Source: Gammaproteobacteria bacterium (GTDB taxonomy: Bacteria > Pseudomonadota > Gammaproteobacteria > GCA-001735895). Taken from it: a stretch of 41,292 nucleotides of DNA. Numbering within the stretch: position 1 is the first letter of the stretch; every line of letters starts with the position of its first letter. The notes below the pieces were generated by a model. That model had not been told where the DNA came from. It was given only the letters and a program-made list of their open reading frames with translations, and ran no database searches. Below are positions 25,423 through 33,745 of this stretch, one piece after another. The stretch is taken from contig JAAESG010000564.1 in the NCBI GenBank assembly GCA_024229615.1, positions 1 to 41,292 on the forward strand, given 5' to 3'. Both the position numbers and the translations under genes were made by a program.

Positions 25423-26967
25423 ATGACTCAAAAACAACAACCCAATATTCTCGTTATCATGGCTGATCAGTTTGCAGCCCCGGTACTTTCAACCTATGGT
25501 GGAAAGACGGCAATAACACCCCATCTGGACAAGCTGGCCGCTGGTGCTGTGGTTTTTGATTCTGCCTACTGCAACAGCCCACTTTGCGCACCAAGTCGCT
25601 ACGTATTTATGAGTGGCCAGCTACCCAGCAAGATTGGCGCTTATGATAACGCCGCGGAGTTTCCAGCCGATATTCCAACCTATGCCCATTATCTTCGCCA
25701 CAGCGGCTACCGCACAGCGCTTTCCGGCAAGATGCATTTCTGCGGGCCCGATCAATTGCATGGTTTTGAGGAGCGTCTGACTACCGATATTTACCCGGCA
25801 GATTACGGTTGGTTCCCGGACTGGGAAAACTTCGACAAACGCCCCAGCTGGTACCACAACATGTCCTCGGTTACCCAGGCGGGTAAAACCGTGCGCACCA
25901 ATCAGCTCGACTTCGACGATGAAGTTGTCTTTCACGCACAACGCTATTTGTATAACCATGTTCGTGGAGACGACACCCGACCTTTCTGCCTCACAGTCTC
26001 GATGACGCATCCCCATGATCCCTACGCCATTAGTGGCGAATACTGGGATCGTTACGAGGGTATCGATATCGATATGCCCAGCTTTGAATTAGCTGACGAT
26101 GAGCAAGACCCACACTCCCGGCGTCTGCTGCATGTCTATCAAAAAGATCGTGATCAAATGACAGATCAACAGATTCGTGACGCCCGTCGGGCATATTACG
26201 GTGCGGTTAGCTATGTTGACGACCAGGTTGGCAAGCTTATGCAGGCCTTGAAGGAGACCGGTTTAGCTGACAATACGATAGTAGTATTCACCGCTGACCA
26301 CGGCGACATGCTGGGTGAGCGGGGCCTCTGGTACAAAATGAGCTATTTTGAATGGTCGGCTCGCGTGCCACTGATGGTTTACGCCCCCGGATTTTTTGAG
26401 TCTCATCGCGTCAGTCAATCAGTTTCGATTATGGATTTGCTACCGACTTTCGTCGAACTGGCAAATGATGGAAAGCCGCCCGAGTATGCCATGCCCATCG
26501 ACGGTCGCAGTTTGATGACACACTTGAGAGGAGCCGGGTCAACAGACGAGGCCGCACACGACGAAGTCATTGGAGAGTACATGGGAGAAGGTGTTGTAGC
26601 ACCGATGTTTATGATTCGTCGTGGGAACTACAAGTATATTTGCAGCAAACCAGATCCGGACCAGCTATTTAATTTAGCGGAAGATCCAGAAGAGCGCATC
26701 AATTTGGCTGAAGATGAAAAATATCGTGAACTGACCGCAAACTTTCGTAGAGAAGCCACATCCCGGTGGGATTCAGATGCGATCACTCGCGATGTGATTA
26801 TCAGTCAAAAGCGCCGTCGCCTCGTAGCAGAAGCCCATAAACTAGGCAAAGCACCTGTCTGGGATCATCAACCTATATTTGATGCCAGCCAGATGTATAT
26901 GAGAAATACCATCGACCTGGATGATCTGGAAAAACGAGCCCGGTTCCCTCAAGTTAGCGATGAGTAA
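25423..26967 (+). CDS. betC: Choline-sulfatase
   Basis: A 514-residue type I sulfatase with extended resemblance to BetC. N-terminal metal ligands sit in NILVIMADQ, and the sulfatase signature CAPSR has Cys55, the residue converted to formylglycine. BetC-type blocks follow: SGKMHFCGPDQLHGFEERL, TTDIYPADYGW and VSMTHPHDPYAI. It hydrolyses choline-O-sulfate to choline and sulfate, feeding betaine synthesis. No signal peptide is seen, fitting a cytoplasmic enzyme. Its stop overlaps the start of a radical-SAM sulfatase maturase by 8 nt, an arrangement that supplies the formylglycine. Choline and betaine supply would link it to the methylamine genes around it. Confidence 0.93.
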   Translation: MTQKQQPNILVIMADQFAAPVLSTYGGKTAITPHLDKLAAGAVVFDSAYCNSPLCAPSRYVFMSGQLPSKIGAYDNAAEFPADIPTYAHYLRHSGYRTALSGKMHFCGPDQLHGFEERLTTDIYPADYGWFPDWENFDKRPSWYHNMSSVTQAGKTVRTNQLDFDDEVVFHAQRYLYNHVRGDDTRPFCLTVSMTHPHDPYAISGEYWDRYEGIDIDMPSFELADDEQDPHSRRLLHVYQKDRDQMTDQQIRDARRAYYGAVSYVDDQVGKLMQALKETGLADNTIVVFTADHGDMLGERGLWYKMSYFEWSARVPLMVYAPGFFESHRVSQSVSIMDLLPTFVELANDGKPPEYAMPIDGRSLMTHLRGAGSTDEAAHDEVIGEYMGEGVVAPMFMIRRGNYKYICSKPDPDQLFNLAEDPEERINLAEDEKYRELTANFRREATSRWDSDAITRDVIISQKRRRLVAEAHKLGKAPVWDHQPIFDASQMYMRNTIDLDDLEKRARFPQVSDE

Positions 26968-28150
26968 CGGTTTTCGACCCGCTACTGCCCGTGCCCCCTT
27001 CCATTTATTGATCAAACCAATTGGGGCGAAATGCAATCTGCGCTGTGACTACTGTTATTATCTGGAAAAAGACAAGCTCTACCCCAATCAGCATTCTTTC
27101 CGGATGACCAATGAGACGCTGAAATCCCTCACGAAACAATATATAGATTCCCAACCTCCCGGTACCATTGAAGTAAACTTTGCCTGGCAAGGAGGTGAGC
27201 CGACATTGATGGGCATAGAATTCTTTCGCCAGGCAATACGATACCAGAAGCAATTTTCCCGCCCCAACTTAAACATTAGCAACTCTCTACAAACCAACGG
27301 CACATTGCTGAATGATAATTGGGGTGTATTTCTGAAAGAACACAAGTTTTTGGTCGGTATTAGCGTAGATGGCCCGATGAAACTTCACGACCGGTTGCGC
27401 AGAACCAAATCTGGAGAAGGTAGTTTTAACCTTGTTAAACAGGGTATTGAGGTTTTGCGTCGACACAGGGTCGAACACAATTTTCTCTGTACAATTAATA
27501 GTTACAACGCCGACCATCCTCAAAAGGTGTACAAAGCTTTAAAAGGCCTGGGTGCCGAACATATCCAGTTTATTCCCATTGTCGTGCATGATCTTTTTAA
27601 TTCGGGAAAAAATCATCTTCGATCCAGTCATGGAATCAGAGTATCCGAGCTTAGCGTACAGGCAGCGCAATATGGAAAATTTTTTAACGCTGTATTTGAT
27701 GTCTGGCATCAAAAAGATTTGGGGAAAGTCTTCGTACAGAATTTCGAAAGGGTATTGGGTATAATAATGGGTGCGCCCCCCGCAGTCTGCACCCAGGCAC
27801 CAACATGCGGTCAAAACCTGGCAATAGAACACGACGGAACAATCTTTAGCTGCGACCATTTCGTTTATCCCGAATTCAAGCTCGGTCGCCTGCAAGACAC
27901 CCCTCTTGTTGAAATTGTTGATAGCAATCGTCAATTCGAGTTTGGTCAAGCGAAAAAAGATAATCTTTGCAATAGCTGTAAAGAATGCCCCTTTCTCAAA
28001 TTTTGCCACGGCGATTGCCCGGCGCTACGGATAAACAAGGTTAAACAGGAGGAGCACCGGCTTAATTATTTGTGTGAAGGGAATAAATTATTCTTTCAAC
28101 ATAGCGGCGCGAAGATGATGCGGATAGCTCGGTCGATGCAAATGCGGTGA
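26960..28150 (+). CDS. Anaerobic-type sulfatase-maturating radical SAM enzyme (anSME-like)
   Basis: A 396-residue radical SAM protein. The 4Fe-4S cluster motif CNLRCDYC has C25, C29 and C32. Family blocks include FAWQGGEPTLMG, LQTNGTLLN and SVDGP. A C-terminal SPASM domain shows CTQAPTCGQNLAIEHDGTIF, SCDHFVYPEFKLG and CNSCKECPFLKFCHGDCP. It oxidises the active-site cysteine (or serine) of sulfatases to formylglycine without oxygen. ATG 26960 is chosen for its 8-nt overlap with betC (ATGAGTAA). The coding sequence is visibly richer in A and T than the flanking operons, which suggests acquisition together with betC. Confidence 0.92.
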   Translation: MSNGFRPATARAPFHLLIKPIGAKCNLRCDYCYYLEKDKLYPNQHSFRMTNETLKSLTKQYIDSQPPGTIEVNFAWQGGEPTLMGIEFFRQAIRYQKQFSRPNLNISNSLQTNGTLLNDNWGVFLKEHKFLVGISVDGPMKLHDRLRRTKSGEGSFNLVKQGIEVLRRHRVEHNFLCTINSYNADHPQKVYKALKGLGAEHIQFIPIVVHDLFNSGKNHLRSSHGIRVSELSVQAAQYGKFFNAVFDVWHQKDLGKVFVQNFERVLGIIMGAPPAVCTQAPTCGQNLAIEHDGTIFSCDHFVYPEFKLGRLQDTPLVEIVDSNRQFEFGQAKKDNLCNSCKECPFLKFCHGDCPALRINKVKQEEHRLNYLCEGNKLFFQHSGAKMMRIARSMQMR

Positions 28151-28154
28151 ATGT

Positions 28155-28171
28155 TGGGGCGAACTGCCCCA
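28155..28171. terminator. Weak hairpin after the maturase gene
   Basis: TGGGGC-GAACT-GCCCCA forms a 6-bp GC-rich hairpin 4 bp after the maturase stop. No T-run follows, so a terminator role is only tentative. Confidence 0.3.
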
Positions 28172-28209
28172 TGGATGCAACCACCAGGTTGAACAATCCG
28201 ATCAGGTTC

Positions 28210-28377
28210 GACCCGTTCTTTCAGATGATAGGGTATCTACACGCGTGAGTAGTGGAGCGCCCCTTCTCTCGATATGAGCTGCACGCTCGAAGACTTGTCA
28301 CGTTGTCGGAAAGCCTCGAGAGCGCTCAATCCGGCGACACTATTGCCGATGATAACGACCCACATTGCCGTTTCCAT
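28210..28377 (-). pseudogene. N-terminal remnant of an NAD(P)/FAD-dependent oxidoreductase
   Basis: From ATG 28377 on the minus strand the translation begins METAMWVVIIGNSVAGLSAL and continues EAFRQRDKSSSVQLISREG and ALHYSRV. An in-frame TAG at 28237-28239 is followed by IPYHL, after which similarity dissolves. GNS.AGL.A and YSR..(L/I).PY.L are the flavin-fold start of nitrite-reductase-like FAD/NAD(P) oxidoreductases. The gene is cut at 46 codons and the rest is missing. It lies just after the DUF1638 gene, so the operon once extended further. Confidence 0.7.
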
Positions 28378-28378
28378 A

Positions 28379-28468
28379 TTACGGGCGCAGCCAGCGCCCG
28401 GCGATGTCGAGTTTGATCACGAAACCGTTCCCGAATCCCTGGTTCGCTGCCGCGAAGATATGTTTCAT
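28379..28468 (-). CDS. 29-codon frame overlapping the DUF1638 stop, likely relic
   Basis: A short frame (MKHIFAAANQGFG...) starts at ATG 28468, overlapping the DUF1638 stop as ATGA, and ends one base before the oxidoreductase remnant. The overlap architecture matches the rest of the operon, so this may be the stump of a further gene, perhaps a small ferredoxin of the kind that often precedes such oxidoreductases. There are no cysteines left to support that. Confidence 0.25.
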   Translation of the reverse strand: MKHIFAAANQGFGNGFVIKLDIAGRWLRP

Positions 28469-29073
28469 ATGGAACTCAGGAAGGTCTTATAACAACCATA
28501 CCCGGTGTAACGAATTTCGAATCGAAGTCCCAGTTTTTCAGCCGCCTGTTCGGCGTTGCGGTGAATTTTCGGATTATCGCTCTGTGCCAGATAGAGCAGT
28601 CGAGTGTAATTGCCGAAGTAGGCTCTGACCAACCTGGGATTTTTATCCAGCCCCAGCCCTTTCCAGACCAGACGGTCAAAGTGCTGTGCCAGAAAATCAG
28701 TGAGGAAGAAGGTTCCGACTTCGGTATCCATGATATCGGCAAAGGCGTCGTGGCCGGCAAACAACTCGTAACAATGCGCCCCGGCGATGCGTTCAACACC
28801 CTCCTCTTCGAGCACGGCATCGAGTTTGCCGCCGGTACCGCAATCCGCATAGAGCACGATGATGCGGTCAAATTTGTCGCGGGACTGCTGAATTTTGGCA
28901 CGCACGGCTTGCGGAATTTGCTGCGGGGTGTTGTGCAGGTGAGCTGGCAGGCACTCCACCTTCATGAAATCCAGCGAGTTTTGCTTCAATATGGCAACAA
29001 TTTCACGCGCAATGGCACCACAAGTGATCAGCAGTGTCGTGTGTTGCCCGGTTTCAGAGGAGATACTGGTCAT
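28465..29073 (-). CDS. DUF1638 family protein of a corrinoid methyl-transfer operon
   Basis: A 202-residue DUF1638 protein. Recognisable features are LLITCGAIAREIVAIL at the N-terminus, LPAHLHNTPQQIP near residue 43 and IIVLYADCGTGGKLD; several conserved cysteines and histidines (for example in HCYELFAGHDAF) could bind metal or corrinoid. The function is not established. The family is repeatedly found beside MttB-type methyltransferases and RamA-like activators, and here its ATG overlaps the activator stop by one base (TAATG). A dead fragment of a second copy lies at 21950-22072. A role in handling the corrinoid or the methyl carrier is inference from context. Confidence 0.85.
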   Translation of the reverse strand: MTSISSETGQHTTLLITCGAIAREIVAILKQNSLDFMKVECLPAHLHNTPQQIPQAVRAKIQQSRDKFDRIIVLYADCGTGGKLDAVLEEEGVERIAGAHCYELFAGHDAFADIMDTEVGTFFLTDFLAQHFDRLVWKGLGLDKNPRLVRAYFGNYTRLLYLAQSDNPKIHRNAEQAAEKLGLRFEIRYTGYGCYKTFLSSI

Positions 29074-30737
29074 TACCTGATCTCCGCTGGAAACCCCATG
29101 GCCCCCAGGTACATCTTTTGAAAACCAGGCAGGCCCGCCAGCGAAAGGTGCCTGGTTTCGAGCGCAATTTTTTCCGCTTCGACGCGACATCGATCCGACA
29201 ATAGTGCGATCTGCGCGCCCAGTCCGGCCGCATTGGCGATGTAGTGAATGCGCTCGTCGGCAAGATCCGGAATCAGGCCGATACGCCGCGCATTGCGGAT
29301 ATTGATGTAGTTGCCGAATCCGCCGGCAAGCAAAAAGGTATCGATGTTGTTGCCTTCCAGGTCGGCCTCTCGCAGCAAGGCCTGCACCCCACTCATGATT
29401 GCAGCCTTGGCCAATTGCAGCTGGCGGATATCCCCCTGACTCAGAACGATGTCCAGGTGATTGCCGCTGTCGGCTGCCCACACCAGAACAAATTCAGGGG
29501 CGCCATCTTCGCCGTTGCGTAACCGCGCCGCAATGGCTTGGGTCGGTTCCACTTCCGGTTCCACATGCAATCGTCCTGTTTTATCGATGATACCGAGATC
29601 GAGCAACTCGGCAACGGCATCGATGAGACCCGACCCGCAAATTCCGAGGGCCGGCGCATCGCCAATGGTATGGATGACGATGTCCTGCCCGGCACTTACC
29701 CGATCGATCGCCCCGAAAGCGGCGCGCATGCCGTCGCGAATCTGCCCGCCTTCGAGCGCTGGGCCGGCCGGAGATGAACAGGCTGCCAGTCCCTGAGCGG
29801 TCTTCAGAACGACCTCGGCATTGGTGCCGATATCGGCGGCGATGATATTTCCCGTACGGCTGCCGAGGTTTGCCGACAGGATCATGGCAACCGTATCGGC
29901 GCCGACAAAGCCCGCGATGATGGGAAGCAGGTAGGCTTGTGCATTCTCATGCAGGCGCAGACCGCATTCGCGTGCCGAACACCGATGCGGTGCCTTGAGC
30001 ACAGGATCATAGGGTGCACTGCCCAGTGGCGTGGGGTCGATTCCGAGAAACAGGTGATGCATGCAGGTGTTGCCGACCACGCTAACCTGGCAAATCTCTA
30101 CCCGGGTTATCCCTGCCTGGTCACAGGCGCGTTCACTCAGATCGTTTAAAAATGTGGCTATGCGTTGGTGCAGCTTTTTTACATGGGTTGGTTTTTCCGC
30201 GGCAAAGCCGATACGTGAAATCAGGTCACCACCAAACACGGTCTGCGGGTTGAGCCCGGATACGCAAGCCAGCGTGGCGCCGGTTTCAAGATTGATCAGA
30301 TACCCGACCACGGTGGTGGTTCCGATATCAAAAGCAATTCCGTAGGGTGTTTGGCTTTTGCTGACAGGATCGATGTCAATGTGCAGGCCCTGCCATTCGC
30401 CCGGTTCGCTCAGGATCTGGAACGAGGTCTCGTGGGTAGGCGGAGCAATCGAGTACCTGGAATCGTATTGTGGGTAGCACTGACAGGCCAGCCTGTAACC
30501 TTCGCCGATTTCATCCTTGCTGAGCTGGGAAAAGTCAGCCACCGCGGGTTCTGTGGCGACTCCCCTGACCAGTTTGATGCGGCAGCTGCGGCAGCGGCCA
30601 CGGCCACCGCAGGTGGCCATAATGTCGATATCATTTTGGTGCGCGGCACCGAGAACGCTGACGCCGGCCTCGACCGTGAGCGGAGCGCCATCGTCGGTCA
30701 AGGTGATGGCGACAGGATCTCGCTCCCAGGTCTGCAT
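29073..30737 (-). CDS. RamA-like reductive activator of corrinoid proteins (2Fe-2S + ASKHA)
   Basis: A 554-residue protein. An N-terminal plant-type 2Fe-2S ferredoxin domain has Cys43, Cys49 and Cys52 in ATCGGRGRCRSCRI and Cys85 in RLACQC. A long ASKHA ATPase-like domain follows, with GIAFDIGTTTVVGYLI, VVGNTCMHHLFLG, AADIGTNAEVV and LAGGFGNYINIRNA. Such proteins (RACo-type) use ATP to reduce inactive Co(II)-corrinoid back to Co(I). That fits the corrinoid protein encoded at 7631-8311. ATG 30737 overlaps the upstream stop by one base (TAATG); a longer frame has no support. This ferredoxin is 2Fe-2S, unlike the 4Fe-4S C-terminal clusters of methanogen RamA. Confidence 0.92.
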   Translation of the reverse strand: MQTWERDPVAITLTDDGAPLTVEAGVSVLGAAHQNDIDIMATCGGRGRCRSCRIKLVRGVATEPAVADFSQLSKDEIGEGYRLACQCYPQYDSRYSIAPPTHETSFQILSEPGEWQGLHIDIDPVSKSQTPYGIAFDIGTTTVVGYLINLETGATLACVSGLNPQTVFGGDLISRIGFAAEKPTHVKKLHQRIATFLNDLSERACDQAGITRVEICQVSVVGNTCMHHLFLGIDPTPLGSAPYDPVLKAPHRCSARECGLRLHENAQAYLLPIIAGFVGADTVAMILSANLGSRTGNIIAADIGTNAEVVLKTAQGLAACSSPAGPALEGGQIRDGMRAAFGAIDRVSAGQDIVIHTIGDAPALGICGSGLIDAVAELLDLGIIDKTGRLHVEPEVEPTQAIAARLRNGEDGAPEFVLVWAADSGNHLDIVLSQGDIRQLQLAKAAIMSGVQALLREADLEGNNIDTFLLAGGFGNYINIRNARRIGLIPDLADERIHYIANAAGLGAQIALLSDRCRVEAEKIALETRHLSLAGLPGFQKMYLGAMGFPAEIR

Positions 30738-31564
30738 TACTCTGCAGCCGTTGCCGGGACCGGATCGAGATTGAATTCGCCACCGCGATAGGCTTTGAGG
30801 AAGTTCCTGCAAACCCGATCCTGACCGAGCAGGGTAGTGGTGGTGATGATACTCGCCATCATACGGCGATCCAGCGGGTCGATTATCGCGGCATCGAGAC
30901 CGTGGCCCATGGCCAGTATCATATACACCTGGTTGATCAATTTACGTTCGGGCAGGCCGAAGGAGATATTGGATAAGCCACAAACAGTGTGGACGCCGGG
31001 GTAATTTTGTTGCAGGCGCCTGATGATTGCGAGTGAGACGTTGCCTGCCTGTAATTCGGCGCTGACCGGAAATATCAGCGGATCGACAAAGATGTCGTCG
31101 AGACTGATTTTGTTTTCCAGCAATAACTCGATCAATTCAGCGCCGATGCGGTAACGATTGTCTGCATCCTGGGAGATACCTCCATCATCGATGGTCAGAC
31201 CGATGACGCGTGGATTGTATTCCCGGATCAGCGGCATCAGTGCATCCATGCGTTCTTTTTCGCCATTGATGGAATTCAGCAGGGGTCGGCCCTTATGCGC
31301 CTTGAACCCAGCCTCGACAGCCGCCGGGTTAGCGCTATCGATGGCAACCAGTGCCTCCGGGAGCTCATCTTGAATCAACTCGATGACCCAGGTCATGACC
31401 TCGGCTTCCGCGCTACGCATCATTGCCGTGTTGACGTCCAGATAGGCGGCTCCCGCTTCCCACTGCCGGCGGGCCTCATTCAGGATATGGTCGGCATCAC
31501 GGGCTTCGAGGGCCGCGGTAATGGGCTTACGGGTACTGTTGATGCGTTCGCCGATAATAATCAT
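30737..31564 (-). CDS. Methyltetrahydrofolate:corrinoid methyltransferase (MtgA/AcsE-type)
   Basis: A 275-residue pterin-binding TIM-barrel protein. It begins MIIIGERINSTRKPI, the family start, and shows YLDVNTAMM, LVAIDSANPAAVEAG, LLNSINGE and TVCGLSNISFGLPER, all pterin-pocket blocks. It moves methyl groups between corrinoid protein and tetrahydrofolate; in a demethylating pathway it would form methyl-tetrahydrofolate. ATG 31564 overlaps the upstream methyltransferase stop (ATGA), and its own stop overlaps the activator start. The matching corrinoid protein and substrate methyltransferase are 20 kb away. Confidence 0.93.
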   Translation of the reverse strand: MIIIGERINSTRKPITAALEARDADHILNEARRQWEAGAAYLDVNTAMMRSAEAEVMTWVIELIQDELPEALVAIDSANPAAVEAGFKAHKGRPLLNSINGEKERMDALMPLIREYNPRVIGLTIDDGGISQDADNRYRIGAELIELLLENKISLDDIFVDPLIFPVSAELQAGNVSLAIIRRLQQNYPGVHTVCGLSNISFGLPERKLINQVYMILAMGHGLDAAIIDPLDRRMMASIITTTTLLGQDRVCRNFLKAYRGGEFNLDPVPATAAE

Positions 31565-32205
31565 GCGTCGTCCTTCCGGTATACGAAGACCTGGCAAATC
31601 AGTGCATCCGCCAGGGGAGTGGAGTTATAGGGTTTACTGGCATCGACCAAGTGCCAGATTCCGGTGCTTTCCAGGGCCTCGCTTTTTTTCTCGAAGGCTT
31701 CGCCGAGATAGACCGGCCCGAGGGAAAACACCAGCAAGCCGCCGGGGCGGGTGACGCGCACGAGTTCATCCAGGCCCGATAACGGTGCGTGGCCTTCGGT
31801 GAAGACACCCGAGGCCGTGACGGCGGCGAAATGGTCGTCCGGATAGCTCAACGGGCGACCGAGGAACATCTGCTTGAGATCGGCATAAATTTTCTTGGCC
31901 CGGGCCGCCGCCATCATATCGTTGGAGGCATCGAAACCGATGATCTCGGCATAGCCCATGGCGCTCAGAAGTTCACCCATGATGCCGGTGCCCGCGCCGG
32001 CGTCGAGGATCGGCCGAGCGCCCGCGGGTAGATGACGCACCAGCATCGACGTCACCATTGCCGGGTGCGCATAGCCGACGTTTTTCATATGAGTCTCGTA
32101 TTCTCCGGCCCACCGGTCGTAGCTCTCGGAAAGCGCCTCGACGGTTTTGGCCTGATACGCCCTGTGCAGCTGGCTGACATTTCCATCATCATCGGATTTG
32201 GTCAT
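31561..32205 (-). CDS. Class I SAM-dependent methyltransferase
   Basis: A 214-residue Rossmann-fold methyltransferase. SAM motif I reads ILDAGAGTGIMGELL, the acidic motif II GFDAS, and LVRVTRPGGLLVFS follows. The N-terminal AYQAKTVEALSESYDRWAGEYE is typical of UbiE/Williams-Beuren-27-like small methyltransferases. GGGAGG precedes ATG 32205. Its substrate is unknown. Sitting at the head of the corrinoid-activation genes with a 4-nt overlap, it is part of the operon, and may methylate a pathway intermediate or a cofactor. Confidence 0.85.
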   Translation of the reverse strand: MTKSDDDGNVSQLHRAYQAKTVEALSESYDRWAGEYETHMKNVGYAHPAMVTSMLVRHLPAGARPILDAGAGTGIMGELLSAMGYAEIIGFDASNDMMAAARAKKIYADLKQMFLGRPLSYPDDHFAAVTASGVFTEGHAPLSGLDELVRVTRPGGLLVFSLGPVYLGEAFEKKSEALESTGIWHLVDASKPYNSTPLADALICQVFVYRKDDA

Positions 32206-32246
32206 GTTGCCTCCCCGCTTTCGATCATTTGCGTAGCCCCTGGCCC

Positions 32247-33719
32247 TTAGGTCAGTCGGGTGGTGATGCATTTTACCCGATAATAACTGGCCATCGCCGC
32301 CAGCCCCTTCTCACGGCCGAAGCCGCTTTGCTTGGTGCCGCCGAACGGTGTCGCGATACCGCCGGCGAAAAACTGGTTGATGAAAACCTGGCCGCTGTCG
32401 ACGTCGCGCGCGAATTCCAGCGCCCGGTTGATGTCCCGCGTATAAATACCCGCGACCAGCCCGAAGTCCGTGCCGTTAGCGACGGCGATGGCCTGCTCCG
32501 GTGAATCCACGACCTGCACGCACAACACCGGCCCGAAGATCTCTTCCTGGACCACTTTCTCGTCGGCGGAGACTTGATCAAGGATGGTCGGCGTATAGAA
32601 AAAACCGTCCTCCATATCGGTTACCTCACCGATATGACCGCCGGTAGCCACCGAGACAGACCGCGCTCTCGCGCCATCGACATAATCCGCTACTTTCTTT
32701 AATTGCTCAGCCGAAATGAGCGGGCCCAGTTGCGCGTCATCCAGACCATGACCCAATGCGAGTGCCTCGGAAGCCGGCACCAGGCGTTCCATCATGGCAG
32801 CATGCACCGAGCGTTCCACCACCAGCCGGGAACCGGCCGAGCAAACCTGGCCGGCGTTGAGATAGATGGCTTTCAGCGTTCCCTCGACTGCCGCATCGAG
32901 GTCGGCATCCGCCAGTACCACCAGCGGTGATTTACCGCCGAGCTCCAGGGTCACCGAGGCGACGTGATCGGCGGCCGTTTTCATGACCGTTTTACCGGTG
33001 GGCACCGAGCCGGTGAAGGTGACGTGGGATACATCGGGGTGCGCCGTCAATGACGCCCCCGCATCAGCCCCGTAACCCGTGATCACGTTACACACGCCGG
33101 CCGGCAATCCAGCCTGGTGAAGAATATCCGCCAGTATCAATGATGTCAGCGAAGTCTGTTCCGCGGGCTTTATGACCGCGGTACAACCTGCCGCCAGCGC
33201 CGGCCCGGCACCCCTTGCGGTCGTAACCAGGGGGAAGTTCCAGGGGATAATGTGCGCGGTAACGCCAACCGGTTCGTGCAGGGTAAAGGACATGAAATCC
33301 GGACCCAGCGGGATGCTGTCTCCCTGCAGCTTGTCCGCAATCCCGGCGTAGTACTCGAAGTAACCCGCCGCGGTCTCGATATCCCCGCGCGCCTCGCGGA
33401 TCGGTTTGCCGCTTTCCAGGGTCTCGATGTACGCCAGGCGCTCGGCGTCTTCGCGGATCAGCGCCGCGGTTCGCGCCAGTATGCGGCCACGCATGGTCGG
33501 CGTCGTGGCGCGCCATTCCCCGCCCAGGGCCTTCCTGGCACCTGCCACGGCTCGATCGACGTCATCGGTATTTGCGTCCGGGAAGCGGCCGATAACCCGA
33601 CCGGTCGCCGGGTCGATCGTGTCTATCATTCGGCCGCTGGCCGATGCCACCCATTGACCATCGATGAACATTTTCTCCGGCAATCCATCAGGGATTGCCC
33701 ATCGAGTTGCCTGTGACAT
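32247..33719 (-). CDS. Aldehyde dehydrogenase, betaine-aldehyde-dehydrogenase-like
   Basis: A 490-residue NAD(P)-dependent aldehyde dehydrogenase. The catalytic glutamate is Glu259 in LELGGKSP and the nucleophile Cys293 in AGQVCSAGSRL; IPWNFPLV and FTGSVPTGK are the nucleotide-binding blocks, and the end FGGTKQSGFGREKG is typical. The start at 33719 has GGGGG 5 nt upstream; an in-frame ATG 12 bp earlier has none. Possible substrates are an amino-aldehyde or semialdehyde produced by the neighbouring aminotransferase. It lies 26 bp after the SDR gene in the same operon. Confidence 0.93.
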   Translation of the reverse strand: MSQATRWAIPDGLPEKMFIDGQWVASASGRMIDTIDPATGRVIGRFPDANTDDVDRAVAGARKALGGEWRATTPTMRGRILARTAALIREDAERLAYIETLESGKPIREARGDIETAAGYFEYYAGIADKLQGDSIPLGPDFMSFTLHEPVGVTAHIIPWNFPLVTTARGAGPALAAGCTAVIKPAEQTSLTSLILADILHQAGLPAGVCNVITGYGADAGASLTAHPDVSHVTFTGSVPTGKTVMKTAADHVASVTLELGGKSPLVVLADADLDAAVEGTLKAIYLNAGQVCSAGSRLVVERSVHAAMMERLVPASEALALGHGLDDAQLGPLISAEQLKKVADYVDGARARSVSVATGGHIGEVTDMEDGFFYTPTILDQVSADEKVVQEEIFGPVLCVQVVDSPEQAIAVANGTDFGLVAGIYTRDINRALEFARDVDSGQVFINQFFAGGIATPFGGTKQSGFGREKGLAAMASYYRVKCITTRLT

Positions 33720-33745
33720 AGTAACCCCCATCTGTTATCTGTGTT

